The notes beneath the pieces are model-generated. The model made no database searches, had not been told where the DNA came from, and saw only the letters and a list, made by a program, of their open reading frames with translations. DNA of 64,000 bases from Lentzea albidocapillata subsp. violacea (lineage in GTDB: Bacteria; Actinomycetota; Actinomycetes; Mycobacteriales; Pseudonocardiaceae). Location: the NCBI RefSeq assembly GCF_900100275.1, contig NZ_FNET01000019.1, forward strand, positions 1-64,000, given 5' to 3'. Both the position numbers and the translations under genes were made by a program. Shown one piece after another: positions 1 through 8,337 of the stretch. Each line of letters starts with the position of its first letter. The stretch's first letter is position 1.

Positions 1-80
1 TGTAGGGTCTCACCGCTGATGGCACATTCTCAATGATCTTGGCACCTGGATGACACTTGTGCCATCGGTATGAGACTTGC
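1..80 (+). repeat. Left end of the Tn7-like element with subterminal repeats
   Basis: The terminal repeat at 1-24 begins TGTAGGGTCTCACCGCTGAT. Inside it a 9-base inverted pair, GATGGCACA (18-26) and TGTGCCATC (58-66), flanks GATCTTGGCAC. A TGAGAC at 71-76 is the inverse of the GTCTCA at 7-12. GTCTCA(C) also recurs in both right ends and is a good candidate core of the TnsB binding sites, by analogy with Tn7; the binding role is inferred. Confidence 0.75.
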
Positions 81-224
81 CGCTGGCCGTCATCGTTGTT
101 TTGATCTTTTGGGCCGTCTGGGTGGTGTCGCCGACTGGCCGCCCTGTCTCGCGACGTCGCTGGCGCGTGTGGTGTATCCCTGGCCGCTCTGCCGCTCACC
201 GACCAGCAGCGGGAGGACGAGCCC

Positions 225-959
225 ATGATGGTTGCAGCCGAGCCTTGCTCGGTGTCGATCCATGTCCGGAGATTCGCGCCGGAGGCGGAGCTCGTGTGCC
301 CGTGGACGGAGGTGGACGTCGGCGTTTTGATCTCCGCACTGCCGTGGCGGACTTTCCGCTGGCACAAGGGGCAGAAGCATTACCCGGGTGCCTTCTGGTC
401 GTCCACCGAGCGGGATCTGGTGATCTACGAATCTCGGCTGGAGTTAGCGCGTTTACTGTTCGCGGATTTCGACAGGTCCGTAGATCATATTGTGGCACAG
501 CCGTTCCTGCTGCGCGCTGCGGTTGGTGGGGTGTTGCGCCGGCACATTCCGGACTATCTGCTGTTCACCAGCGCCGGGCCGTTGGTGGTGGACGTCAAGC
601 CGCGGCATCGGGTGGTCAAGCCGGAGAATGCGTTCACTTTCGCCTGGACGCGGCGGGTGGTGGAGTCACGCGGCTGGCGGTACGAGGTGTGGAGCGAACC
701 GCCCCGTGCTGAGTTGGAGAACGTGCGGTTCCTGGCCGGGTACCGCCGGGACTGGCTGTTCGATCATGAGCTTGTTGCTGAGCTCCGCTCTGCGGATCTT
801 GACGGTGCCACACTGGCGGCGGCCTGCCGGTCTTTCCCGGATCAACCGGCCGCGATGGTGAGGTCTGCGGTCCTGCATCTGTTGTGGCAACAGCACTTCC
901 AGGTCGATTTGACCCGCCCGCTCAGCGGCGCCCATGTGCTGAGGAGGGTTGCTGCATGA
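225..959 (+). CDS. tnsA: TnsA-like transposon endonuclease
   Basis: This 244-residue protein would cut the 5' ends of the transposon, working with TnsB to free the element. It resembles the TnsA N-terminal restriction-enzyme-like fold. Acidic residues E69/E73 lie in YESRLE, D110 in HIPDYLL, and D123-x-K125 in VVDVKP. This matches the E...D...(Q/D/E)xK pattern of type II endonucleases, and the central part has the expected length. The start is the ATG at 225 after GGGAGGACGAG; a second ATG at 228 is equally possible. Its TGA overlaps the ATG of the transposase gene (ATGA, 956-959), so the two are translationally coupled. Confidence 0.82.
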   Translation: MMVAAEPCSVSIHVRRFAPEAELVCPWTEVDVGVLISALPWRTFRWHKGQKHYPGAFWSSTERDLVIYESRLELARLLFADFDRSVDHIVAQPFLLRAAVGGVLRRHIPDYLLFTSAGPLVVDVKPRHRVVKPENAFTFAWTRRVVESRGWRYEVWSEPPRAELENVRFLAGYRRDWLFDHELVAELRSADLDGATLAAACRSFPDQPAAMVRSAVLHLLWQQHFQVDLTRPLSGAHVLRRVAA

Positions 960-3097
960 GCAGCGCGGCGGTGCGTGTTGGCGTCGGCACGCGCGTCTGT
1001 TACGACGGTGAGGTTGTCGAGGTGGTGGAGTTGCTGGCCACCATGGCCGGCAACGAGGTCGTGCTCAAGTACGCCACGGACCAGCGGATCGTGCGGGTGT
1101 CGGTGCGGGAGTTGCTGGTTTCGGAGCGGGCCCAGATCATCCCGACCTCTCCTGGTCCCTGCGCTGATGACCCGCTGGAGTTGGCGAGCGTGCTGCTGGC
1201 CGAGCTGACCGATTCCGAACGGCAGCAGGTGTTGGAACGGGCCGCTCATGTGCGTGAGGTCTTGACTGGTTACCGCTCTGGAACTGCGGAACTGGCGGCC
1301 GCTGGTGAGCCCCGTCCCGAATACGCACCTGGCCTGTCGGCGACGAGCAGATACGAGTCGAAGGCTGCTGAGCTGGGGATTGGGTTGCGGACTGTCAAAC
1401 GCTGGGTCGCTGATTACCGCCGCCATGGTGAAGCGGGACTGGCTCCGAAGAAGGGCCGCGCAGCGGGTGGGCCGCTGGGGCACACCGACGAGCGGTGGGT
1501 GGAGACGGCGTTGGCGGTGATGGTCGAGCACACCGGGGAGTCGAAGCCGTCGCGGACGATGGTGATCGATCGGACCGACGCGCGGGTGGCCGTGCGGTTC
1601 GGGTCGGGCGTGGTGAAGGTGCCGAGCCGGGCGACGGCGTTTCGGGTGTTGGAGGAGTTGGAGCGACGGCATCCGACGTTTCGGTTGAGCGCCAAGCGGA
1701 ATCGGGATATCGCCGACCGGCCGGATGAGGTTTACGGGAAGTTGCGGCCGACGCGGCCGGGCGAGTACGTGCTGATGGACACCACCCGGCTGGACGTGTT
1801 CGCGCTGGACCCGGTCACGTTGCGGTGGATCAACTCCGAGCTCACGGTCGCGATGGATTGGTATGACCGGTGTGTCGTCGGATTACGGCTCACGCCGGTG
1901 TCGACGAAGTCGGTGGACGCGGCTTCGGTTCTCTACCAGGCGTTCCGGCCGCGGCCGGCTGGGCGGGATTGGCCCGCGCATGCGGTCTGGCCCGAGCACG
2001 GGATTCCTCGGTCGGTGCTGCTGGATGCCGATGCGGTCGAGCGGCCGGGTGCGGCGTCGCCGGCGGTGGTGCCGGAGACGATCGTGGTTGATCACGGCAA
2101 GATCTACGTGTCGGAGCATCTGACCAGCGTGTGTCGTCGGATGGGGATCTCGATACAGCCAGCCAGGTTGCGGACGGGCCGGGACAAGGGGCCGGTGGAG
2201 CGATTTTTCCGTACCCTGCGGGAAGATCTGTTGCAGGCGCTGCCTGGCTACAAGGGCCCGGACGTCCATTCTCGGGGTCTGAATCCCGAGGCGGACGCGT
2301 TCTTCTTCCTCGACGAACTCGAAGCGATCATCCGCGAATGGGTCGCGACGGTCTACCACCACAAGCCACACAGCGGCCTGGTTGATCCGCACCTGCCGAA
2401 ACTGCGGATGTCGCCGGCGATGATGTTCGAGCATGGTGTCGCGCGGGCCGGCTATATCGAGGTTCCGCGCGATCCGGACCTGGGCTATGAGTTCCTCAAG
2501 ACCGAGTGGCGCACGATTCAGCACTACGGGGTGGAGATCGACGGCCGCCGCTACAACGGCCCGATCCTCACGGGCAAGGAGAACGAGACCAGCCCCTACA
2601 CCGGGAAGGCCAACGGCCGCTGGCCGTTGCAGGTCGATCCCGACGACATCACCCGCGTCTACTTCCGTGACCCGGCCTCCCGCAGATGGCACACGCTGGC
2701 ATGGGAGCACGCTCCGTCGCTGACGATGCCGCTGAGCGAGGACGCCTTGCAGTTCGCGCGCAAGCTGGCCGCCGCGAAATACACCTACCCCGACGACAAG
2801 ATCGCGGTCGCCGACCTGTTCCAGCGCTGGAACATCGGATTGGGCCAGACGCTGCCAGAACGGCGGATGGCGCTGCGGCTGTCCCGCGAACAGGCCGCAA
2901 TCGGGCTGCCCGAGCAACCACGGGAGCAGGCGGTGTCGGTCTTGCCGTCAGTGGCCCGAGTCCTGGCGGCCACCGCAGCCTCTGGCGAAGTCCCGGCCGA
3001 CGAGCCGGTGGCGGAGATGGGCGACGACGACATCGACGACCTGGAGGCCGTCGACGCCGAGGACGACTTCTACGCCGATGCTCTGGAGGACGTGTGA
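956..3097 (+). CDS. tnsB: TnsB-like DDE transposase (Mu/rve superfamily)
   Basis: This 713-residue protein is the transposase that binds the element ends and performs 3' cleavage and strand transfer. The N-terminal third contains a helix-turn-helix-like segment (about residues 120-165, with ELGIGLRTVKRWV). The RNase H-fold catalytic core has D275 (VLMDTTR), D379 (VVDHGK) and E415 (GPVERFF), giving a DDE triad with a 35-residue D-E spacing. A Mu-type C-terminal beta-barrel follows, and the tail is acidic (residues about 680-713). The ATG at 956 is chosen because GAGGAGGG precedes it and because it overlaps the tnsA stop. The acidic tail may contact TnsC, as the TnsB C-terminus does in Tn7 (inference). 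Confidence 0.92.
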   Translation: MSSAAVRVGVGTRVCYDGEVVEVVELLATMAGNEVVLKYATDQRIVRVSVRELLVSERAQIIPTSPGPCADDPLELASVLLAELTDSERQQVLERAAHVREVLTGYRSGTAELAAAGEPRPEYAPGLSATSRYESKAAELGIGLRTVKRWVADYRRHGEAGLAPKKGRAAGGPLGHTDERWVETALAVMVEHTGESKPSRTMVIDRTDARVAVRFGSGVVKVPSRATAFRVLEELERRHPTFRLSAKRNRDIADRPDEVYGKLRPTRPGEYVLMDTTRLDVFALDPVTLRWINSELTVAMDWYDRCVVGLRLTPVSTKSVDAASVLYQAFRPRPAGRDWPAHAVWPEHGIPRSVLLDADAVERPGAASPAVVPETIVVDHGKIYVSEHLTSVCRRMGISIQPARLRTGRDKGPVERFFRTLREDLLQALPGYKGPDVHSRGLNPEADAFFFLDELEAIIREWVATVYHHKPHSGLVDPHLPKLRMSPAMMFEHGVARAGYIEVPRDPDLGYEFLKTEWRTIQHYGVEIDGRRYNGPILTGKENETSPYTGKANGRWPLQVDPDDITRVYFRDPASRRWHTLAWEHAPSLTMPLSEDALQFARKLAAAKYTYPDDKIAVADLFQRWNIGLGQTLPERRMALRLSREQAAIGLPEQPREQAVSVLPSVARVLAATAASGEVPADEPVAEMGDDDIDDLEAVDAEDDFYADALEDV

Positions 3098-4254
3098 CCG
3101 ACACACGTCGCGAGCAACCTTCACCAGGCGCAGAACGAGCAGCGGATCGCCCCGCGGGCCTGGATAACCTCACCTTGGCGCGCAAGGAAGGCTGGCGCAG
3201 CTTCGTCGACGCCCCCGCACGCAGCCAGCCCGAACCACTGACCACAAAGGACCTGCGGCGCCTCGGGGACGACGCGCTCGCTGACTACAACCAGCGGCGG
3301 CGGGTCTGGCACGCCAACCTCGGTCCGATCAAGACCCCGCAGCTGGCCGGGCTGCACGAGGACTTGTGGGACATCGTGGACAGCAACGTCCAGGACGGGG
3401 ACAAGGCCAAGGGCGCGATCGCGATCGACGCGTTCCCCGGGCTGGGCAAGACCACCTCGGTGCTGGCGTTCGCCAAACAGTTCCACCTCCGCGAGATCGC
3501 CGAGAACGGCGCGTTCACCGCGGACGGACACGAACGCTGGCCGGTCTGCCGGGTCGGGTTGACCGGCAACACCGGCATGAAGGACTTCAACCGGGCGATG
3601 CTGGAGTACTTCGGTCATCCCGGCCATCAGCGGGGCACGACCGCACAGTTCGCGCACCGGGCTCTGGATTGCATGCTTTCTTGCGCGGTCCGCGTCTTGA
3701 TCGTGGATGATCTGCACTTCCTGCGCTGGCGGGCGACATCCGGCATCGAGGTGAGCAACCAGTTCAAATACATCGCCAACGAGTTCCCGGTCACGCTGGT
3801 GCTCATCGGCGTCGGTCTGGCCGAACGCGGCCTGTTCTCCGAAGGCGACTCCTACACCAACGCCGTTCTCGCCCAGACCGGACGCCGCACTACCGCGTTG
3901 GACATGCGGCCGTTCACCGTCGACACCGACGCAGGGCGGCGGGAGTGGCGGCAGATGCTGCTGGCCATCGAACAACGCCTGGCGCTGTCCGAGAAACACC
4001 CCGGGATGCTGGCCGATGAGCTGTCCGACTACCTGTTCGCCCGCAGCACCGGGCACATCGGCTCGCTGATGACTCTGATCAACCGCGGCTGCCAGCGCGC
4101 CGTCCGCACCGGCTGCGAGCACCTGAGCCAAGATCTGCTGGACGGCGTGAAGAACGATGCCGCCGCGGAAACGGCTCGCCGCGAACTGGACGCCGCGATC
4201 CAGGCTCGCCGGCTGTCGACCCGCGTCGCCCCGGCCCGCTGCCTCGCCGGATGA
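3094..4254 (+). CDS. tnsC: TnsC/TniB-like AAA+ ATPase
   Basis: This 386-residue ATPase is the matchmaker between target selector and transposase; in the family it forms ATP-dependent filaments on target DNA. Walker A is FPGLGKTT, with the lysine at about residue 119. Walker B is VLIVDDLHFL, with D205 and D206. A sensor-like region and an arginine-rich lid follow. The GTG start at 3094 overlaps the tnsB TGA (GTGA), which fits the coupling seen throughout this operon; an earlier in-frame start would overlap tnsB heavily. Its stop overlaps the tniQ start by four bases. Confidence 0.9.
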   Translation: MTDTRREQPSPGAERAADRPAGLDNLTLARKEGWRSFVDAPARSQPEPLTTKDLRRLGDDALADYNQRRRVWHANLGPIKTPQLAGLHEDLWDIVDSNVQDGDKAKGAIAIDAFPGLGKTTSVLAFAKQFHLREIAENGAFTADGHERWPVCRVGLTGNTGMKDFNRAMLEYFGHPGHQRGTTAQFAHRALDCMLSCAVRVLIVDDLHFLRWRATSGIEVSNQFKYIANEFPVTLVLIGVGLAERGLFSEGDSYTNAVLAQTGRRTTALDMRPFTVDTDAGRREWRQMLLAIEQRLALSEKHPGMLADELSDYLFARSTGHIGSLMTLINRGCQRAVRTGCEHLSQDLLDGVKNDAAAETARRELDAAIQARRLSTRVAPARCLAG

Positions 4255-6890
4255 ACCGCCCGCGCACCCTGCCGATCCGGCTGGCACCGCTGCCCGGCGA
4301 AGCACTGGACAGCTGGCTGGAAGCACTGGCCGAACGCCTGCACACCAACGTCTTCGACCTCTTCCGGTTCGCGGGGGTGACCACGCGGTGGAACACCGCG
4401 AGAAGCCGCAAACCCTGGGTGCGCCACCTCGACGCCGACCAACTCACCGCGGTGAGTATCGCCACCGGGGTCCCGGCCGACACCCTGGCCGCCCTGACCC
4501 TGGACCGCTATTCCGGCACCGGGCTGATCATCGACCGGCCCGCGCGAGCAGGCAGCCGTCCACGCTGGTGGCGCGGACTGAGAGGATCACGGTTCTGCCC
4601 CAAGTGCCTGTCCGACAACGGAAATCGGTGGATGCTGTCCTGGCGGCTGGCCTGGAGCTTCGCCTGCACCCGCCACCACACGCTCCTGCTCGACGCCTGT
4701 CCGGCCTGCGGACGTCGCCACGTCCGGACCCGCGCCCAGCCTGCCGGCTCGCCCTACCTCGGTGATCTGGGGCTCGCTCTCCTCGAGCACTCGCCGCACG
4801 GCGGGCCACCCGCCTGCACCTACCCGTTGTCAGAGGCCGACGCGGTCCCACTCGACGCCGACAGCCCTGTGCTGCGGGCCCAACGCCACGTCAACACCAC
4901 CATCGCCGCGCTGCTGGCCGCCCGGCGCACCCCGGCCGCCTTGGCCGCCTTGGCTGCACCGCAGCAGATCCTCGATGACCTGCACGCCGCCGCCCGCGCG
5001 GCACTGGCCGCTCTGCGAACCCCTGCCATACCACCGCAATCCATCGCGGCGATCATCCGCGATCTGGTCGCCGACCACGGTTTCTCCGACAACGCCCACG
5101 ACGATGACGCCGCCCACGTCGCGGTCGGCGCAACCGCGGCGGACCTCATGCTCGCCACCGGCTCCACCACACCGGACCCGGTGATCACCGGCTGGCTCGC
5201 GCACACTCCCACGGGCGGTTCGAAAGCCCACCTCTCCCGCCTGCTGGACCAATGGAACAACGCCAGCCCCGGACTCCAAAGCTCACTGCTCACCTGCATC
5301 GGTCCTCGTCTCAACCCCGCGCACCAGCTCCGCTACGGCATCGCGACCAGCACCCCACGCCGCCCGCGATCCGGGCACGGCACGGCACGAGCGGCCAGCG
5401 TCCCGAGTTTGTTCTGGCGAGGGTGGGCGCTGCGCCTCAACCCCCAGGGCCTGTTCGACCCGCTGCCCTACCGCCAAGCGCTGAGCATGCTGTTGCAGAT
5501 CGCCGGACTCGGCGACGTCGACTACACCACCGCCCGCACACTGCTTCAGCTGCCTGCGGCCAGCAACGCCGTCTGCCCCCACTTCACCAAGACACTCCGT
5601 GAGGCCGGCGCCTGGGAACCCGTGCTCGCCGTGCTCGGACAACTCGCCCGCGCACTCGACGATCAACCCGCACCCATCGACTACGGACGCCGCCGCCGAT
5701 GGCGCCGCATCTGCGCCGCCACCCTCGACAGCACAGCCTGGCGGGCGACTTGCGCACAGATCTGCCACCGCTCGTCCGAGCGCCAGGAACGCTTCGCGCG
5801 ACTACACCTGATCGAATTGCTCACCGGCAGCCACCCCTACCACTACCCGCAGCCGCTGACGCTGTCCCCGGAACTCGACGGCGAGCACTACACCGCCTTC
5901 GTCTTCCACCTTCCCGCACAGCTGTCCACGCATCTGCACCAGCAAGCCCAGACCCTGCTGCGGCGCCTGCACATCGACGAACCCGTCACCTGGGAACCGC
6001 CGTTCGACCACACCGGCACCGTCTCCTGGCCCGGCCCCCACCCCGACGACGTTCTCCCACAACAACTCTGGGACCTCGTCCAGACAGGACTGACCCGCAA
6101 CGAGATCGCCGCCCGCCTGCACACCACACCCGAACACATCCACCTGGCCGCCGTCCGGCACCCACAACCCAGGACCCCACGACACCAACCCGCACCAGGC
6201 ACGAACAGCCCGCCCACAGCCCTGCCCAACGAGCACGATCTACGCGCCTACGTGAGCCAGGGACTCCGTCCAGGTCAGATCGCGAAACTCACCGGCCACA
6301 ACCACCAACGCATCAACGAACTCCTCACCAGCAACGGAATCGGACCACCAACGCCACGAGAGGTTCTCCGCACGGTCAACCCAGCCTGGCTGCGCGAGCA
6401 ATACGAAGACAACCACCGTTCCTTCGCCGACATCGCCGCCGATCTGGGCATTCCGGCGGCCAATCTGGCTCGGCACGCCCGCGAACTCGGACTCGCGATC
6501 CGCCACGGCGTCGCTGCGCACAAGCACATCCTCAGCGCGCACGGCGGGCCGGACGCGTTCTCCGTCACCATCTGGACCGTCTTCGCCACCCGCGGAGCCG
6601 AACAACGCGTCCGACGACTCCTGGCAACCGCCGGACACCCCAACCTCGACCACGCCGCCAGACACCTCGGCACCAGAAAAGCCGTTCTCAGGCACCAAAT
6701 CGACCAACTCGAACACGCCATCGGCGCCGCACTGCTCGAAACCACGCCTGACTCCGGCGGCATCAGACTGACACCCGCCGGTGCGAATTTCGCGCAAGAC
6801 GCAGTGCCAGTTCTGACGATCCTCGACCGAAGCGGCAACAGCGACAGGGCCACAACGCGCCGGACCGCTGAGGAAATGCCACGACACTGA
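4251..6890 (+). CDS. tniQ: Long TniQ/TnsD-like target-selection protein
   Basis: This 879-residue protein is the likely target selector. The N-terminal half has the TniQ zinc-ribbon pattern: CPKC at about residues 116-119, then CTRHH and CPACGRR at about residues 141-155. At 879 residues it is far longer than minimal TniQ proteins (about 300-400) and longer than Tn7 TnsD (about 500). The C-terminal 280 residues hold successive helix-turn-helix-like modules at about 602-637, 657-698 and 709-748. A final segment (about 795-860) has the look of a LysR-type winged helix. This suggests recognition of a specific DNA attachment site (inference). Its ATG overlaps the tnsC TGA. Confidence 0.85.
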   Translation: MNRPRTLPIRLAPLPGEALDSWLEALAERLHTNVFDLFRFAGVTTRWNTARSRKPWVRHLDADQLTAVSIATGVPADTLAALTLDRYSGTGLIIDRPARAGSRPRWWRGLRGSRFCPKCLSDNGNRWMLSWRLAWSFACTRHHTLLLDACPACGRRHVRTRAQPAGSPYLGDLGLALLEHSPHGGPPACTYPLSEADAVPLDADSPVLRAQRHVNTTIAALLAARRTPAALAALAAPQQILDDLHAAARAALAALRTPAIPPQSIAAIIRDLVADHGFSDNAHDDDAAHVAVGATAADLMLATGSTTPDPVITGWLAHTPTGGSKAHLSRLLDQWNNASPGLQSSLLTCIGPRLNPAHQLRYGIATSTPRRPRSGHGTARAASVPSLFWRGWALRLNPQGLFDPLPYRQALSMLLQIAGLGDVDYTTARTLLQLPAASNAVCPHFTKTLREAGAWEPVLAVLGQLARALDDQPAPIDYGRRRRWRRICAATLDSTAWRATCAQICHRSSERQERFARLHLIELLTGSHPYHYPQPLTLSPELDGEHYTAFVFHLPAQLSTHLHQQAQTLLRRLHIDEPVTWEPPFDHTGTVSWPGPHPDDVLPQQLWDLVQTGLTRNEIAARLHTTPEHIHLAAVRHPQPRTPRHQPAPGTNSPPTALPNEHDLRAYVSQGLRPGQIAKLTGHNHQRINELLTSNGIGPPTPREVLRTVNPAWLREQYEDNHRSFADIAADLGIPAANLARHARELGLAIRHGVAAHKHILSAHGGPDAFSVTIWTVFATRGAEQRVRRLLATAGHPNLDHAARHLGTRKAVLRHQIDQLEHAIGAALLETTPDSGGIRLTPAGANFAQDAVPVLTILDRSGNSDRATTRRTAEEMPRH

Positions 6891-6977
6891 GGCCGATCTT
6901 GGTGAGACTGCAGTGAGACAAGCCGAGAAACCGCAGGTCGCGCAAGATCGACATGCCGTCGGCGGTGAGGTCCTACA
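6891..6977 (+). repeat. Right end of the Tn7-like element
   Basis: The terminal repeat is at 6954-6977 and ends in GAGGTCCTACA. Subterminal GTGAGAC copies lie at 6902-6908 and 6913-6919, the same motif (inverted) as in the left end. The segment CCGCAGGTCGCGCAAGATCG is nearly repeated in the second right end around 8291-8310. Confidence 0.8.
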
Positions 6978-7149
6978 AGATCATTTGGGAATCCTGGTGA
7001 GCTGAGCAGCCGAACCGCTCGGTGAGCAGTGCGTGGGCAGTGGTCAAGCCACCTGAGCATTACTCGGCGGGGTGTCCAGACTGCCGCAGGCGCCGGCGGT
7101 TCAGGGTTCAGGTCGGTGGTCAGTCATAGTCGAGCCCGGCGGCCGGTTG

Positions 7150-7707
7150 CTAATGGTTGTGAGCACTCGACCCTGGTTCGTAGTCGCCGTCGAGCCAGCG
7201 TAGGAAGTAGGCGGTTCGATCCACGTAGGTGCGTATCGAATTCTCCTTGAGGCCAGCCGTCCGCAACTCTTCTTCAAAACGCATAAGCTCAACTCTGAGT
7301 TGGTCGGTGGTTCTGCTCTCCATCTCTTCACCCGCCTTTGCGTTTTGGTCATCAGTTGCCGATTGCTCGTCGGGCTGGATACTGGGAGCGGTGCGGTAGA
7401 CACCCCGTCCGATTCTGTCGATGCGACCTCGTTGCCATAGGTCGTAGGTCGTTACCTGGATCTCCGTCTTGGGGTCGTTGCGGCCGACCGCCTGAAGTGC
7501 CGACCAGATCTCCACAGGTCGCATCGGCCGACCTTGATGGACCAGGACCCACTCGATTGCCTTGGTGCGGGGAAGGTTCATCACGTCGACGGCACCGTTG
7601 TCGGCTGCCGCAGGGGGCGCGGATCCGCGCTCAATCAGGCGTTCGACGCGCGCCAGCGCGACACTGAGCCCTGTCCTGAGCTCCTGGAGGTCTTCGACGG
7701 CAGCCAC
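7150..7707 (-). CDS. Winged-helix-like hypothetical protein between the two transposon right ends
   Basis: The 185-residue product has an N-terminal helical stretch and a central winged-helix-like part (about residues 45-105, LPRTKAIEWVLVHQG to GRIDRIGRGVYRT) of the kind seen in AbiEi-like or HARE-type regulators. The C-terminal helical region (EELRTAGLKENSIRTYVDR) looks like the start of a phage-integrase SAM-like domain. The function is unknown. It lies alone, antisense to the transposon, so it may be old cargo of the decayed second element. An AT-richer segment at 7708-7740 is a plausible promoter. Confidence 0.6.
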   Translation of the reverse strand: MAAVEDLQELRTGLSVALARVERLIERGSAPPAAADNGAVDVMNLPRTKAIEWVLVHQGRPMRPVEIWSALQAVGRNDPKTEIQVTTYDLWQRGRIDRIGRGVYRTAPSIQPDEQSATDDQNAKAGEEMESRTTDQLRVELMRFEEELRTAGLKENSIRTYVDRTAYFLRWLDGDYEPGSSAHNH

Positions 7708-7935
7708 AGAACTAAGTTACAACGTTAGTACCACTAAAACAAGGCGTGCCGGGCCAAACTCATCGACACGATCGTTCACCCCGACCCTGGGACCGGCAAA
7801 GACCTTGGTGACGTCCTGCGGAAGGTCAAGGGAACGTGGAACTGGGCCGTGGTCGAAGGTCCTGCCACAGTCTCAGTCGATGCAGGTGACTGAACTCGGC
7901 AACGCTACGACCCGGCGGCCGGCCACCCGGTCAGA

Positions 7936-8098
7936 TCAGCGGGTGACCGAGAGGCCTTGCAGGCAAGCACTGGTCTCGATCAGGTTGCACAGCAGCGAGT
8001 TCCATTTGACCGACTTTTCCTGTTCGGCCGGATCGTTCTCGGCGATCATGCCCTGGTTGCCGAACCGGATCCTGGCGGAGAACCCGTTGTAGGACCTG
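7936..8098 (-). pseudogene. Tn3-family transposase C-terminal remnant
   Basis: A stop-free stretch of about 54 codons on the minus strand ends at 7936. It contains IRFGNQGMIAENDP followed by AEQEKSVKWNSLLCN. I recognise the pattern (FGN-G-I--NDP-EQEK--K-N-LL-N) from the C-terminal DDE region of Tn3-family TnpA. There is no start, and the homology stops at about 8098, where the tniQ remnant begins. Nothing recognisable remains at 7741-7930 apart from a short unassigned coding-like stretch on the plus strand. The family assignment is from memory of the motif. Confidence 0.45.
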
Positions 8099-8123
8099 AA
8101 TCGTGGCCCAGGTCAGGTCACTC

Positions 8124-8250
8124 ACGCCGGGGAGAAATTCGCACAAGACGCGACTCCGGTCCTGGCTGTGCTCGACCGAGTCGGCAACGGTGACTCCGCC
8201 GCAAACACGCCAGAGTCCACCGAACCGCCGAGGAAATGCCACGGAACTGA
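8124..8250 (+). pseudogene. 3'-terminal remnant of a second tniQ
   Basis: The segment parallels the last 115 bases of the intact tniQ (from about 6776): AAATTCGCACAAGACGCG, CTCGACCGAGTCGGCAACGG and GAGGAAATGCCACG all have counterparts there. Small indels shift the frame and remove the original stop. It ends at the same distance from its transposon end as the intact gene does. It is therefore the tail of a diverged sibling element. Confidence 0.75.
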
Positions 8251-8337
8251 GATCGACCTCAGATGACATCGCCGTGAGACAATCAAGAAGCCGCAGGTCA
8301 CACAAGATCAACATGTCACGCGCGCTGAGACCCTACA
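8251..8337 (+). repeat. Second, diverged Tn7-like right end
   Basis: The terminal repeat is at 8314-8337 and ends CTGAGACCCTACA. Its outer 12 bases are the perfect complement of the left end at 1-12. An internal GTGAGAC lies at 8274-8280, and CCGCAGGTCACACAAGATCA matches the first right end closely. The following bases are GGAAG. This end could still be usable with the left end at position 1 (inference). Confidence 0.75.

Larger units (their letters stand above)
1..6977 (+). mobile_element. Tn7-like transposon, complete, transposition genes only
   Basis: The element runs from a TGTAGGGTCTCA... left end to a ...TCCTACA right end. The terminal 24 bases are inverted repeats with 4 mismatches, and both tips carry the TGT/ACA of the Tn7/Tn5053 group. 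Inside is a coupled tnsA-tnsB-tnsC-tniQ operon with intact catalytic motifs in the first three genes. Only about 60 bases separate the tniQ stop from the right-end subterminal repeats, so there is no cargo. The 5-bp target duplication cannot be tested because the left flank is outside the window; the bases after the right end are AGATC. TnsA plus TnsB implies cut-and-paste transposition (family knowledge). No CRISPR array or cas gene is present. Confidence 0.85.

Noticed and set aside
884-955. Earlier start for the transposase gene
   Set aside because: It would overlap tnsA by 76 bases; the ATG at 956 has a strong ribosome site and a 4-base overlap.
1-6977. CRISPR-associated (CAST) version of the Tn7-like element
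   Set aside because: No CRISPR repeats, cas12k or Cascade genes are present inside or beside the element.
8088-8110. Possible third transposon tip (TGTAGGACCT)
   Set aside because: Only ten bases match and the following sequence does not resemble a subterminal repeat; recorded only as a junction oddity.
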